From: Planctomycetia bacterium
GTDB lineage: Bacteria > Planctomycetota > Planctomycetia > Pirellulales > Thermoguttaceae
Length of the DNA: 33,504 bases
Assembly (NCBI GenBank): GCA_030527015.1
Contig: JAUNBR010000050.1
Span: 1 to 33,504, forward strand
Reading direction: 5' to 3'
In this document: positions 1-7,664 of the stretch, in pieces
Layout of the letters: each line of letters begins with the position of its first letter
How positions within the stretch are numbered: the stretch's first letter is position 1
Program-made: the position numbers and the translations under genes
Notes under the pieces: generated by a model
Told to the model about the DNA's origin: nothing
Database searches by the model: none
What the model saw: only the letters and a program-made list of their open reading frames with translations

Positions 1-113
1 CCCAAATCACCCGTGCCGACGTGCCGGGAAATGGCGTTCCGGAACCCTCGACGTACCTTTTATTACTTTTCGGCGGCGCCTGCATGCTAATTTATCGCCG
101 CATGAAAAAGTAA
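1..113 (+). CDS. C-terminal tail of a PEP-CTERM sorted protein (5' end outside window)
   Basis: Only the last 36 codons are visible, in the frame beginning at base 3 and ending with TAA at 111-113. The tail reads VPEPSTYLLLLFGG, then a short hydrophobic stretch and a basic end (YRRMKK). This is the tripartite PEP-CTERM signal: a Pro-Glu-Pro motif, one membrane helix and a basic cluster. Proteins with this tail are exported by Sec and processed by an exosortase in the inner membrane, then anchored or released outside. The exosortase is not in the window. The same type of tail ends the 1602-residue protein at 20088-24896. Nothing can be said about the rest of the protein. Confidence 0.85.
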   Translation, partial: QITRADVPGNGVPEPSTYLLLLFGGACMLIYRRMKK

Positions 114-144
114 TTTGGCTGCGTACCGCACCGCGAAACCCAAC

Positions 145-186
145 AAAAAAAGATGGAACGCCTCAAAACGTTTCATCTTTTTTTTA
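145..186 (+). terminator. Intrinsic terminator after the PEP-CTERM gene
   Basis: The stem AGATGGAACG (151-160) pairs with CGTTTCATCT (169-178) with one mismatch around an 8-base loop. It is preceded by seven A and followed by a run of T, so it could end transcription from either side. It lies 32 bases after the stop codon at 113. Confidence 0.75.
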
Positions 187-267
187 TGCCCGATTTTTCC
201 AGAAAGTCGTAATTTCCCCCAGCATTTCCACCGCACCCGCGCCGGAGGTTAAGGACGGAAAAATAAA

Positions 268-690
268 CGTCCGTCGGCGCTTCCATTTTTATCTCACGTC
301 CTTCGGCGCTTCATCCGGGACTACGGACTTACGTCCTCCGTCCACGGCTCCACGGAAAATCAAAACATGGAGGGAGAGCACTCTTGCTCTCCGGAACCCC
401 GTCCCCACCCTAACAGGCGTACCTCTTCAGAAAATGGGAATTACGACACTTCCCACCCAAGAACCGCTGGACTGAAAAATGATAAATCGTCCTGCCACAA
501 GACCATTTTTCGCCCCACGTCCGTCGGCACTTCCCTTTCCGGGACTACGGACTGCGTCCTCCCTCCACGGCTCCACGGGAAAAATCAAAACACGGGGAAG
601 AATCAAAACACGGCGAAACGTCCTTCGGCGCTTCATCCGGGACTACGGACTTCGTCCTCCGTCCACGGGGACACGGGGAAATAGAAACGT
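268..690. repeat. Cluster of a second, GC-richer repeat (about three units)
   Basis: A unit of about 70-80 bases occurs at about 297-370, 518-596 and 619-690, with a partial start at 268-289. The shared core is TCGGCGCTTCATCCGGGACT followed by ACGGACTTCGTCCTCCGTCC, then CACGG and AAAATCAAAACA. Within each unit ACGGA and TCCGT can pair around GGACGAAG, giving a small hairpin. The cluster lies between the terminator at 145-186 and the 3' end of the gene at 701, in a convergent gap. Short open frames here follow the repeats and are not credible genes. It is unrelated to the 105-bp family found elsewhere in the window. Confidence 0.6.
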
Positions 691-700
691 GAGGGAGATT

Positions 701-2335
701 TTAGATGGAAAGAGTGTCGTCTGCGAACTGCTGCATGGCGACTTGCTGGATGGTGTAAAGGTCCAGTTTTCCGGTGCCTAAAAGCGGAATGGCGGTGATT
801 TGGCGGTACGCATCCTGAGCGGGAATCCAGAGCGGTGGGATTTTCCGTTCCAAGAGCATGGCATTAATTTCGGCCGGCGTTCGCGATAATTCGGTGTATA
901 AAACGACGATTTTCTCTCCCTTGCGCGCGTCAGGAACGGACGTGACACAAAGTTTCGGCGGTTCGTCAATTGGATTGGCGAGAATCTGATTCAGAACCTC
1001 TTCCAGTCCTTCGTGCGGTACCATTTCACCGGCAATTTTGGCGAAGCGACTCAGACGCCCGGCTAAAAGAATATAGCCCTCTTCATCCAGTGAGACCAGA
1101 TCGCCCGTGCGGTACCAGCCGTCCTGAATGACGTCCGCCGTCAGTTCCGGTTCATCATAATATCCCTTCATGACGCTCTGCCCGGAAACCCAGAGCATGC
1201 CGACTTCACCCGGCTGACAAGGTTCGTTCGTGTCTAAATTGAGCACTTTCACCGATACCCGAGGCAAAGGTCGGCCGAGAGATTCATCTTTGGGAGGCGC
1301 ATCCCCGGGCTGCATTCTCAGGCGAGAAAGATTGGCCGCGATGATGGGAGAGGTTTCGGTAATGCCGTACCCCTGCACCGGACGAACACCGAAACAGCGC
1401 TGGCTTTCGTCCATCAGCTCGACTGGACAGCGCTCCGCGCCAAGCATGATTTGGTTCACGGAGGTGAAATCCTCACGCTGCAGCCGACGCAGGTAAAGCC
1501 GCAAAAAAGAGGGTGTTCCCATGAAAATGGTCGGATGATATTTCCGGCAAAGTTTCGAAATCGCCTTACAGTCCAGCGGTGAATAATGATAAAACGGCCG
1601 CATTCCGATCGACAGATCCGCCCAGAGCGTCGCCATGAATCCGAGCGAGTGAAAAAACGGCAGGGCACACAAGAGACGATCGTCGGACGTGAGGTGAAAA
1701 AAGTCCGCCGCGCTGTCGGTGTTACTGCTGAGGTTTCGGTGGGAAAGCATCACCCCTTTCGGCGTTCCTGTCGAGCCGGAGGTGAAGAGAATCGCCATCG
1801 TGTCGTCCGGGTCAATCTGATCTAATTCCAGCTTGCGGTATAATTTTTCCAGCGACCAAAATCTGGCCTGATAAAGAGAGATCAGTTTCGTCCAGAGCGT
1901 AATCTTCGGCACGAAATCTTCCAAATAAACTAATTCGCAGTCGGGCGAAAAATCGAGGTGCGCCATGACCTTTCGGCTGGTGATGATGTGCTGCAGACGC
2001 GCCTTATAAATGCAGTGATTAAGCGTATCATGGCTGGCCGTGTAGTTCAGATTCACCGCGACGCGACGATCCAGCGTGAGCGAAACATTCGCAAGCATCG
2101 CGGGAACGCTCGGGGGCAAAAGCAGCCCGACGTTTGGTTCCTGTTCACGACTGGCCAGGACCTGGTTTCGCAGCAGCCGACGGAGAATTAAAGCTCGCAC
2201 CAGTGCAGATTTTCCCGTCACTTCCGTTCCGGTCGAGTCGGCCGCCACTAGCTCGTCGGCCAAACGTGTTTTCCAGAGCCGCAGCATCCGTCGTACCGGA
2301 ATCGGGTCTTGTCGCAAATCGTCCAAATTCATCAT
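701..2335 (-). CDS. Aas-like acyl-[ACP]/acyl-CoA synthetase (AMP-forming)
   Basis: Member of the AMP-binding (ANL) superfamily, which activates fatty acids with ATP to acyl-AMP and then a thioester. The P-loop-like motif LFTSGSTGTPKG is near residues 183-194, followed by SHRNLSSN, then YGITETSP, a YRTGDLVSLDEEGYI segment and GRLSRFAKIAGEMV. The last segment resembles the synthetase half of bifunctional Aas (2-acyl-GPE acyltransferase/acyl-ACP synthetase), so a role in recycling fatty acids into phospholipids is plausible. The acyltransferase half of Aas is absent, so the protein may pair with one encoded elsewhere. The ATG at 2335 (544 aa) is preferred because GGAT lies a few bases upstream. 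A GTG at 2389 would add 18 residues but has no ribosome site. The family is clear; the substrate is inferred. Confidence 0.85.
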   Translation of the reverse strand: MMNLDDLRQDPIPVRRMLRLWKTRLADELVAADSTGTEVTGKSALVRALILRRLLRNQVLASREQEPNVGLLLPPSVPAMLANVSLTLDRRVAVNLNYTASHDTLNHCIYKARLQHIITSRKVMAHLDFSPDCELVYLEDFVPKITLWTKLISLYQARFWSLEKLYRKLELDQIDPDDTMAILFTSGSTGTPKGVMLSHRNLSSNTDSAADFFHLTSDDRLLCALPFFHSLGFMATLWADLSIGMRPFYHYSPLDCKAISKLCRKYHPTIFMGTPSFLRLYLRRLQREDFTSVNQIMLGAERCPVELMDESQRCFGVRPVQGYGITETSPIIAANLSRLRMQPGDAPPKDESLGRPLPRVSVKVLNLDTNEPCQPGEVGMLWVSGQSVMKGYYDEPELTADVIQDGWYRTGDLVSLDEEGYILLAGRLSRFAKIAGEMVPHEGLEEVLNQILANPIDEPPKLCVTSVPDARKGEKIVVLYTELSRTPAEINAMLLERKIPPLWIPAQDAYRQITAIPLLGTGKLDLYTIQQVAMQQFADDTLSI

Positions 2336-2560
2336 TTTACATCCAGCCCCTGTCCTTACGTTAATCTCGTCGCGTTCCTCCGCCTCCACATGACGGCGCG
2401 ATATGCCACTATTTTAACGAAAAAAAGTTCTTTTTTCCAGTGGGGGGTGAAATGAAACGATTTTCTATAAAATGAGGGACAAAAATCTCTCGTTTTCGAA
2501 AAATTTCAGCTTTTTTTAACAAAAAGTTAAAATTTCCAAGAAATTTCCTTGTTTTTTCCA

Positions 2561-2671
2561 ATATTCAGCAGCTTCCACTTTAAGTTTCCGTTTAGTGCGG
2601 CTCGGAAAGCAGTATTTTCAGCGAAGCAAAAATGCCGAGGAAGCGGAAATATTTATAGTGTATCGGATATG
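2561..2671 (+). repeat. 105-bp intergenic repeat, copy 1
   Basis: Near-complete copy. The left arm carries CTTCCACTTTAAGTTTCCG, the centre GTATTTTCAGCGAAGCAAAAATGCCGAG (read in two parts), and the right arm TATAGTGTATCGGATAT. It lies upstream of the ligase gene. Confidence 0.8.
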
Positions 2672-3135
2672 AAAAACGCACTGTCCGAGTTTTTTTATCC
2701 ATATGATGAATTTTGTAAAGAAATGAAGGAGCGAATCATGAAAAAAGTAATCGGACGAAAATTTTCACTGCCAGCACCATTAAAAGAATGACGAGTTTTT
2801 AATTCAGGAGGGAGGGACCGTCGGTGTATCAGGTGAATTCATTATCGGAGTGAGCACTCATGCGGATCAGTACATCCAAATTAGGAACAGTGGTCGAGGT
2901 GGTACAAAAACGGGACGACTTTCCGTTATGCTGCGAAACTTCGGACTGTGCCATTTTCAGGTCACTGCGGTGGCGGTGTGAAAAGAGAGATTTTCAGCAC
3001 ACGGCCCCCGGCATTCGTCGGCCTGAGGGCGGTGCGTGCTTACCGAGAAAGAAGGATGGATTTTAGGCCACGCATTTTGATGTACCGTTTCTCGGCGGAA
3101 TATGCGGAGGCCGCCCAGCCTGAAACGGAATGGGA
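2672..3135. other. Gap with no confident gene
   Basis: No family is recognisable here. A 17-codon frame at 2738-2791 (starting MKKVIGRK) has a good ribosome site, AAGGAG six bases before the ATG. Longer frames at 2860-3066 and 2948-3268 have unconvincing compositions and the second runs antisense into the AlpA-like gene. The stretch may be decayed coding sequence. Confidence 0.4.
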
Positions 3136-3357
3136 TTATGGCTCATTTTTTTTGAGAGTGGATTCTCTACAATCGTTCAGCCAGTCGAGGATTTCCGATT
3201 TACGAAAACGAGTGATCCGATTTAATTTGAAGGCAGCTGGAAAATCGGGACGGTGTTTTAAGTTGTAAACGCTGCGCAGGGAAATGTTTAAGAGCACAGC
3301 GACATCTGCAGGGCTCAGGAATTCAGATGCTTCAAGATTCGATGTGTCATTTTTCAT
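3136..3357 (-). CDS. Small AlpA/excisionase-like helix-turn-helix protein
   Basis: A 73-residue protein that is mostly one winged helix domain of the AlpA/excisionase (MerR-like) type. The pattern is FLSPADVAVLLNISLRSVYN, then a HRPDFPAAFKLN wing, then TRFRKSEILDWLNDCRE. Such proteins bind DNA as excision factors or small regulators of mobile elements. The ATG at 3357 is preferred because AAAGGA lies 8 bases upstream; an upstream ATG at 3393 would add 12 residues. The WYL regulator lies upstream on the same strand, separated by repeat copy 2. No integrase or phage gene is nearby, so this could be a leftover of a lost element or a stand-alone regulator. Confidence 0.75.
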   Translation of the reverse strand: MKNDTSNLEASEFLSPADVAVLLNISLRSVYNLKHRPDFPAAFKLNRITRFRKSEILDWLNDCRESTLKKNEP

Positions 3358-3378
3358 TATGGAAATCCTTTCTCTACA

Positions 3379-3482
3379 ATACAGGGTTCTCATTTAAATT
3401 TCTGTTTTATGCGGTTCTTAAAGCCAGTATTTTCCGCGAAACAAAATACCGATGAAGTGGAAATTTATGTGGAGCGGTATAA
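3379..3482 (+). repeat. 105-bp intergenic repeat, copy 2
   Basis: Complete but diverged copy: left arm TTCTCATTTAAATTTCTG, centre GTATTTTCCGCGAAACAAAATACC, right arm GGAAATTTATGTGGAGCGG. The right end faces the 3' end of the WYL gene, 43 bases away. Confidence 0.75.
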
Positions 3483-3525
3483 AATTTATTGGAAAATGAA
3501 ATTTCATCTTGTGCAGATCCAGCGG

Positions 3526-4515
3526 TTACAAATACTGTTGGGCGGTTAATGTGAGTTCCGTCTGTACCATTTCACGAAATTCTTTCGGCTCCAAAACTTC
3601 CGCGTACTGTCCGAAGCCCATGACCCAGTATTTCAAAATCCGAAGTTCGGAAAGATCCATTTCTAAAATGACAGAACCGTCTGGCTCATGCGTAATTTTT
3701 TGTGAGGCGTGCCAGTGTTTTTCCGCCACGATGCGCGCGAAATACTCCCGGAACCGTATTTTTACGTGCTTTACAGGAAAATTTTCGTCTTCCTTATAAA
3801 TTCCCAGCATTCCGAATCCCCCGGAAATATGTTCCGTCAGGTTAAAATTTTTCGGAAAGCAAAACGACTTTTCCAAAATCGTGACCCGAGAGATCCGTTC
3901 CACTTTCCACTGCCGGAGAGCTTTACGTTTATATGAGTGTCCGATAAGATAAAGTGACCCTTCGTGGTACGCCATCCCGTAAGGATTTAGTCGTGTTTTT
4001 GACGCTCTGACCGCCTGAAATTTTTTATGAAGAATCTCTACTTGCCGGTGATCTGCGATCGCCGAATTCAGCTCGTTAATAATTTTTACCGAGTCTTCAT
4101 AACGTCCTTTACCATATGCCGCCAGTACCAGTACAGGGCTACTCTCAAAGAATTGGATGCTCGCCTGGCTCAAATTTTGCTGCATTTTCCCGAGAGCTTT
4201 TTGTATCGCTTCCCATAAAAAGGTACCTTTCAGAGGTTCAAGAAATCGACGCCCGATATACATCGCCATGATTTCGTCGAAAGTAAACATGGACTCTCGC
4301 CACGGTAACATAATACGATAAAACGTCTGACGATTTTCCACCGTTTTATTTAAAATACCACAGTTCTCAAAAACCTCTAATTGCCGACGCACCGTGCGCT
4401 CGGAACATTTCCACTCCTTCATAAGCTCCTTTACCGTCATGCCGGTGGATAATTGGGAAAGCTGCTCGATCCGCTTCCACTGAATGGTAAATTTTGTTTC
4501 TTGGAGTGTCATCAT
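3526..4515 (-). CDS. WYL-domain transcriptional regulator with N-terminal HTH
   Basis: This 329-residue protein begins with a DeoR-like helix-turn-helix of about 35 residues (TGMTVKELMKEWKCSERTVR, then RQLEVFE). The WYL domain follows in the middle, seen in NPYGMAYHEGSLYLIGHSYK and the following RQWKVERI. A WCX-like C-terminal part carries MDLSELRILKYWVMGFG. WYL domains are thought to bind ligands such as nucleic acids, and family members often control DNA damage or anti-phage genes. AGGT lies five bases before the first of two adjacent ATGs. Its only neighbour on this strand is the AlpA-like gene, so the target is unknown. No defence genes are visible. Confidence 0.85.
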   Translation of the reverse strand: MMTLQETKFTIQWKRIEQLSQLSTGMTVKELMKEWKCSERTVRRQLEVFENCGILNKTVENRQTFYRIMLPWRESMFTFDEIMAMYIGRRFLEPLKGTFLWEAIQKALGKMQQNLSQASIQFFESSPVLVLAAYGKGRYEDSVKIINELNSAIADHRQVEILHKKFQAVRASKTRLNPYGMAYHEGSLYLIGHSYKRKALRQWKVERISRVTILEKSFCFPKNFNLTEHISGGFGMLGIYKEDENFPVKHVKIRFREYFARIVAEKHWHASQKITHEPDGSVILEMDLSELRILKYWVMGFGQYAEVLEPKEFREMVQTELTLTAQQYL

Positions 4516-4601
4516 TCTTACCTGTTCTCTCGGGGTCTTGTCAGTTCTTCACACGAAAGTTCTTTCGCACACTTCTTGAATGCAAGCATTTTCAAAAAAG
4601 G

Positions 4602-4723
4602 TATACCCTGGTTTTCCTTAAAATTTTTGTTTTGCGCGGCCATGAAAGGTATTTTTCACGAAACAAAACACCAGTAAAGCAAAAATGCCGAGGAAACAAA
4701 AATTCATAATGCATCGGATATAC
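4602..4723 (+). repeat. 105-bp intergenic repeat, copy 3
   Basis: Longer, diverged copy starting TATACCCTGGTTTTCC and ending AATGCATCGGATATAC, with a partly doubled centre (AAAACACCAG, then AAAAATGCCGAGG). It lies upstream of the WYL regulator. Confidence 0.7.
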
Positions 4724-4849
4724 AAAACTATTTTAATCGAAGTTTACGTGAAAAACAGTCCTCTGTGTCATAAAATGTCCATATACCGTCTTTATTTTAA
4801 AATTTTTTCCAAAATTTTTCATTCAAGATTTTACATCCCGGTGCATTTC

Positions 4850-4956
4850 CATCCGATGCGCTGTAAATTTTTACTTTCTCGGTATTTTTTACTTTACTGA
4901 AAAAAACTGCCTGTTTTCGACTGACAGCAAAAATGGAAATTTAGTGACTCCGAGTC
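4850..4956 (-). repeat. 105-bp intergenic repeat, copy 4 (diverged)
   Basis: Reverse copy: ATCCGATGCGCTGTAAATTT at one end and GGAAATTTAGTGACTCC at the other. The central hairpin is degenerate (GGTATTTTTTACTTTACTGA). Confidence 0.6.
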
Positions 4957-4990
4957 TAAAACAGGACTTTTCCACAGTACAGAATGTTCT

Positions 4991-5095
4991 TATACCTGAT
5001 GCACTGTGAATTTCCACTTCTCCGTTATTTTTGCTTCGCTGAAATGCCGGCTTTAAGAGCCGCACAAAACGGAAATTTAATATGGAGCCAGTATG
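4991..5095 (-). repeat. 105-bp intergenic repeat, copy 5
   Basis: Complete reverse copy, from TATACCTGATGCACTGTGAA to GGAAATTTAATATGGAGCCA. The centre reads TTGCTTCGCTGAAATGCCGG. Confidence 0.8.
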
Positions 5096-5264
5096 AATGT
5101 TCATCTTCGGCAGCAGAAATAATAGAAGTCAGAAAGATAAATGTGATAAATTCAGGAAGAAATTTTTATCACGATGAAAAGAAGGCACAATAAAATTAAA
5201 AAAAGAATATAATGCGAGAATATGCGCTTTATCGTTTTACGCCACAAAACGTTTTTTCTGCTAA

Positions 5265-5371
5265 TATACCTGTTCCCGTTTAAATTTCCGTTTTGTGCGG
5301 TTCTGAAGGCAAGCATTTTCAGTGAAACAAAATGCCGAGAAAGCGGAATTTTACAGTGTATCGGGTATAAA
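5265..5371 (+). repeat. 105-bp intergenic repeat, copy 6
   Basis: Complete copy from TATACCTGTTCCCGTTTAAA to ACAGTGTATCGGGTATAA. Its right end lies 22 bases beyond the 3' end of the tmRNA. Confidence 0.85.
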
Positions 5372-5393
5372 AAACATAAAAACATAAAAAAAT

Positions 5394-5755
5394 TGGAGGC
5401 GGCGGGTATCGAACCCGCGTCCCGCGACATCTCCCTGTGAGCTTCTACGTGTGTAGCCGATATTTTAAATCTCATACGAATTTTCGCGTATCAACGCGCT
5501 AAAACCCGTACCAGATAGGAACATTTTTAACCCTGGCCGTACCTTCAGTGAACCAGCGCGATTCAGATATTTATTACGGGTTTTCGGCTCCATCTGTCAG
5601 GGATCCGAAAACGCGGGAAGCCTTTTCTTAGGCGACCATTACCAAGTTATTATCATATTTGGCATTTAATTTTGGACGGATTTTTACGTGGCTTTCCGAC
5701 CAACCACGACACGCGACCCACACTTCAATTGCCCGGTCGAATCCATTTCGCCCCC
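5394..5755 (-). ncRNA. ssrA: tmRNA (transfer-messenger RNA)
   Basis: Rescues stalled ribosomes by acting as tRNA and mRNA in turn. On the minus strand the 5' end reads GGGGGCGAAATGGATTCGAC, the hallmark tmRNA start. The 3' end has the T arm GCGGGTTCGATACCCGC and closes the acceptor stem (GGGGGCG with CGCCTCC). The discriminator A is at 5394, and CCA is not encoded. The tag frame resumes at GCC (5661-5663) and reads AKYDNNLVMVA, stopping with TAA at 5628-5630. The end is hydrophobic with a final Ala, as protease-recognised tags are. A T-rich run follows the 3' end. Length is 362 nt, normal for a one-piece tmRNA. Confidence 0.95.
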
Positions 5756-6087
5756 TTCTGAAGTGTGATTTTCATCTCTTGCACGAGAAATTTTCATCTC
5801 TCTTCGGATTTTGTTCGACTGAAATCTCCATTTTTATCACATCATGAAACAAAAATCGAAAATAAAATCAAGAACTTTCCTCTGCACAGAAATAAAAATC
5901 GAAATTTTCATTTCTTTTTCATATTATAACATTTTCGGCCAAAAAAGCAAGCCATGGTTCCTGAATAAATTTTTCCACTGGTTTTTTGACTTTCTTTTTA
6001 TAATAAATCGGAATTTTACTGTCAGATAACCCGGAAATGAATACCTCTGGGAAATTTTATATATATCGGACATAAAGGAGAAAAATA
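5756..6087. other. AT-rich gap between divergent tmRNA and LEPR-type gene
   Basis: No gene and no clear copy of the dispersed repeat. It must hold the promoters of the tmRNA (leftward) and of the gene at 6088 (rightward). TATAAT occurs at 5999-6004, but no good -35 box stands at the right distance, so no promoter is called. Confidence 0.5.
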
Positions 6088-7437
6088 ATGAATATTCACA
6101 GGACATATAAAACAAAAGAAATTCAAAATTTTGCACAATTTTTTCATCTTCAGCAGGATAAAAAGAAACGAGAACGTTATCATCCCCTGCGTATGGAAAC
6201 GCTTGAGTTACGGGAAATGCTTAGTGCCACTCCTCTGGGGACCTCCACACCCATTCCGGACACCAGTGAATACATGAATCCGATAAGTTTACCCTCGGCC
6301 GTCCCTTTTCACGAAGACGCAGAAAGCGCAGCGCGTTTAACCCAGCAGACCCCCGATACAGAATTCTCTGAAAATCCTCCAGCACGAATAAGTGTTTCCA
6401 TGCTGGAGAAAAATGCCCGGATGGTGGATCAGCTTTTAATGAATCTGGACGAAAGAGCCTTCCATGATCGGGCACAGACACCGAATTTTTCCGAACGTCT
6501 TCTCTCTGAACGTCCAGCTTCTGCTTCCTTTAAAGAAAATTTAACCATAAATATACAAAAAGAAGCCGCCACCGATTTCGTCCTTCTGCACGACTTGGCT
6601 GCGGACGTACCCGAAGGCGCTTCCTCTGCTTTACAGGCCTTCATGGAAGTTTCGTTTTCCGGTGACGAAAATGTCATACAGACTTCTGAAATTTCCGATT
6701 CCTCCACCACGCTTTCTGACGAAAAATCGCTGACCGATCGGCAAGGAATCTCCCTGGATGCCGAATCGGAAACAAAAACCACCGAAACAAAAACGCTCAC
6801 CAGTGCACGAAATTCTGGAATTAACAATTTTTCCAGCACATATGATGATTATAGTATGTATAATCCGCCTTCAATTTTTCCGCGTACACTTTTTGGAATG
6901 AACCCTCTGACGCTTAATTTTCCAGGTTCCGGCGGAATTTTTACTTATCCGAATATTCCTGGTCTGGCGGGTCCGGTCCAGGGCTGGAACGGTGGTGGAC
7001 CTCTGCGTCTGATTCCAGGTTTTTCCGGTACGGGAAACTATTATTATTTAAACGTTTACGGTTCCGTGGCACGCACAGTTTGGCTTTACGCCACATTTTT
7101 CACGAATCAGCATACTGTCCAGCCAGGAAAATTTGATCCTGAAAACGCGATTCGGAACAGTGCCTGGGAAAATTATGGACCTTTTGGAACGAAACTTGGT
7201 TCCGAAGTTTCCTTCTTCATGGATCCTCAGCAGGCAAAACAGCAGCAGGAGCTTCAGCACCAGCGAGAAAACGAAATGCGCCAACAGTTGGACAAAACAC
7301 AGAAAATGAAAGAAAAAGAACAGCGATATTCCACAGAAAAGATCATTTTAGAGGAAATCCCCTTCTTGGAGGAAGCCGATGAACTCGAAATGGATGATCA
7401 GATTCCTTTTATTGAATGGGAACACATTCCCCGCTAA
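6088..7437 (+). CDS. Planctomycete LEPR-type N-terminal motif protein, function unknown
   Basis: This 449-residue protein carries LELREMLSA at residues 39-47, which resembles the LEPR-XLL motif near the start of many large secreted planctomycete proteins. The segment just before it is basic (DKKKRER), which may help export. Residues about 50-250 are Ser/Thr/Glu-rich and probably disordered. The middle (about 255-350) is rich in Gly, Pro, Tyr and Phe (NPPSIFPRTLFGMNPLTLNF, later GGGPLRLIPGFSGTGNYYY). Residues about 375-425 are Gln/Glu/Lys-rich and likely coiled coil, followed by an acidic tail. AAGGAG lies eight bases before the ATG. No enzyme domain is seen. It is probably exported or surface-linked, which is inferred from the motif alone. 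Confidence 0.8.
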   Translation: MNIHRTYKTKEIQNFAQFFHLQQDKKKRERYHPLRMETLELREMLSATPLGTSTPIPDTSEYMNPISLPSAVPFHEDAESAARLTQQTPDTEFSENPPARISVSMLEKNARMVDQLLMNLDERAFHDRAQTPNFSERLLSERPASASFKENLTINIQKEAATDFVLLHDLAADVPEGASSALQAFMEVSFSGDENVIQTSEISDSSTTLSDEKSLTDRQGISLDAESETKTTETKTLTSARNSGINNFSSTYDDYSMYNPPSIFPRTLFGMNPLTLNFPGSGGIFTYPNIPGLAGPVQGWNGGGPLRLIPGFSGTGNYYYLNVYGSVARTVWLYATFFTNQHTVQPGKFDPENAIRNSAWENYGPFGTKLGSEVSFFMDPQQAKQQQELQHQRENEMRQQLDKTQKMKEKEQRYSTEKIILEEIPFLEEADELEMDDQIPFIEWEHIPR

Positions 7438-7476
7438 TTTTTTACTTATACTCATACTATTTTAGATTTCCGCTTT

Positions 7477-7599
7477 TATACTGGTTCCACTGTAAATTTC
7501 CGTTTTTTGCGGTTCTGAACGCAGGCATTTTTGCCCAGACTGCGCTGGCAGCGAAGCAAAAATGCCGGGAAGGCAGAAATTTAGTGTATCGGGTATAAA
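7477..7599 (+). repeat. 105-bp intergenic repeat, copy 7 (with short insertion)
   Basis: Full copy from TATACTGGTTCCACTGTAAA to TTTAGTGTATCGGGTATAAA. A GC-rich insertion (GCCCAGACTGCGCTGGCA) sits in the central hairpin. It lies between convergent genes, with the right end facing the cysteine desulfidase stop 65 bases away. Confidence 0.85.
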
Positions 7600-7664
7600 T
7601 TCTTTTATTGCGCCGAGTTCAGCCATATCCATGATTTTCGTTACTCCCATATTTTCTGATTTCA

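Noticed and set aside
5152..5475. 107-codon minus-strand frame near the tmRNA
   Set aside because: It reads through the tmRNA 3' part and repeat copy 6, so it is an accident of those sequences.
5976..6004. Promoter for the LEPR-type gene at TTGACT/TATAAT
   Set aside because: TTGACT (5986-5991) and TATAAT (5999-6004) are only 7 bases apart, too close for a sigma70 promoter.
6221..6839. Antisense frames opposite the LEPR-type gene
   Set aside because: The plus-strand gene has a clear ribosome site and motif; the antisense products are low-complexity shadows.
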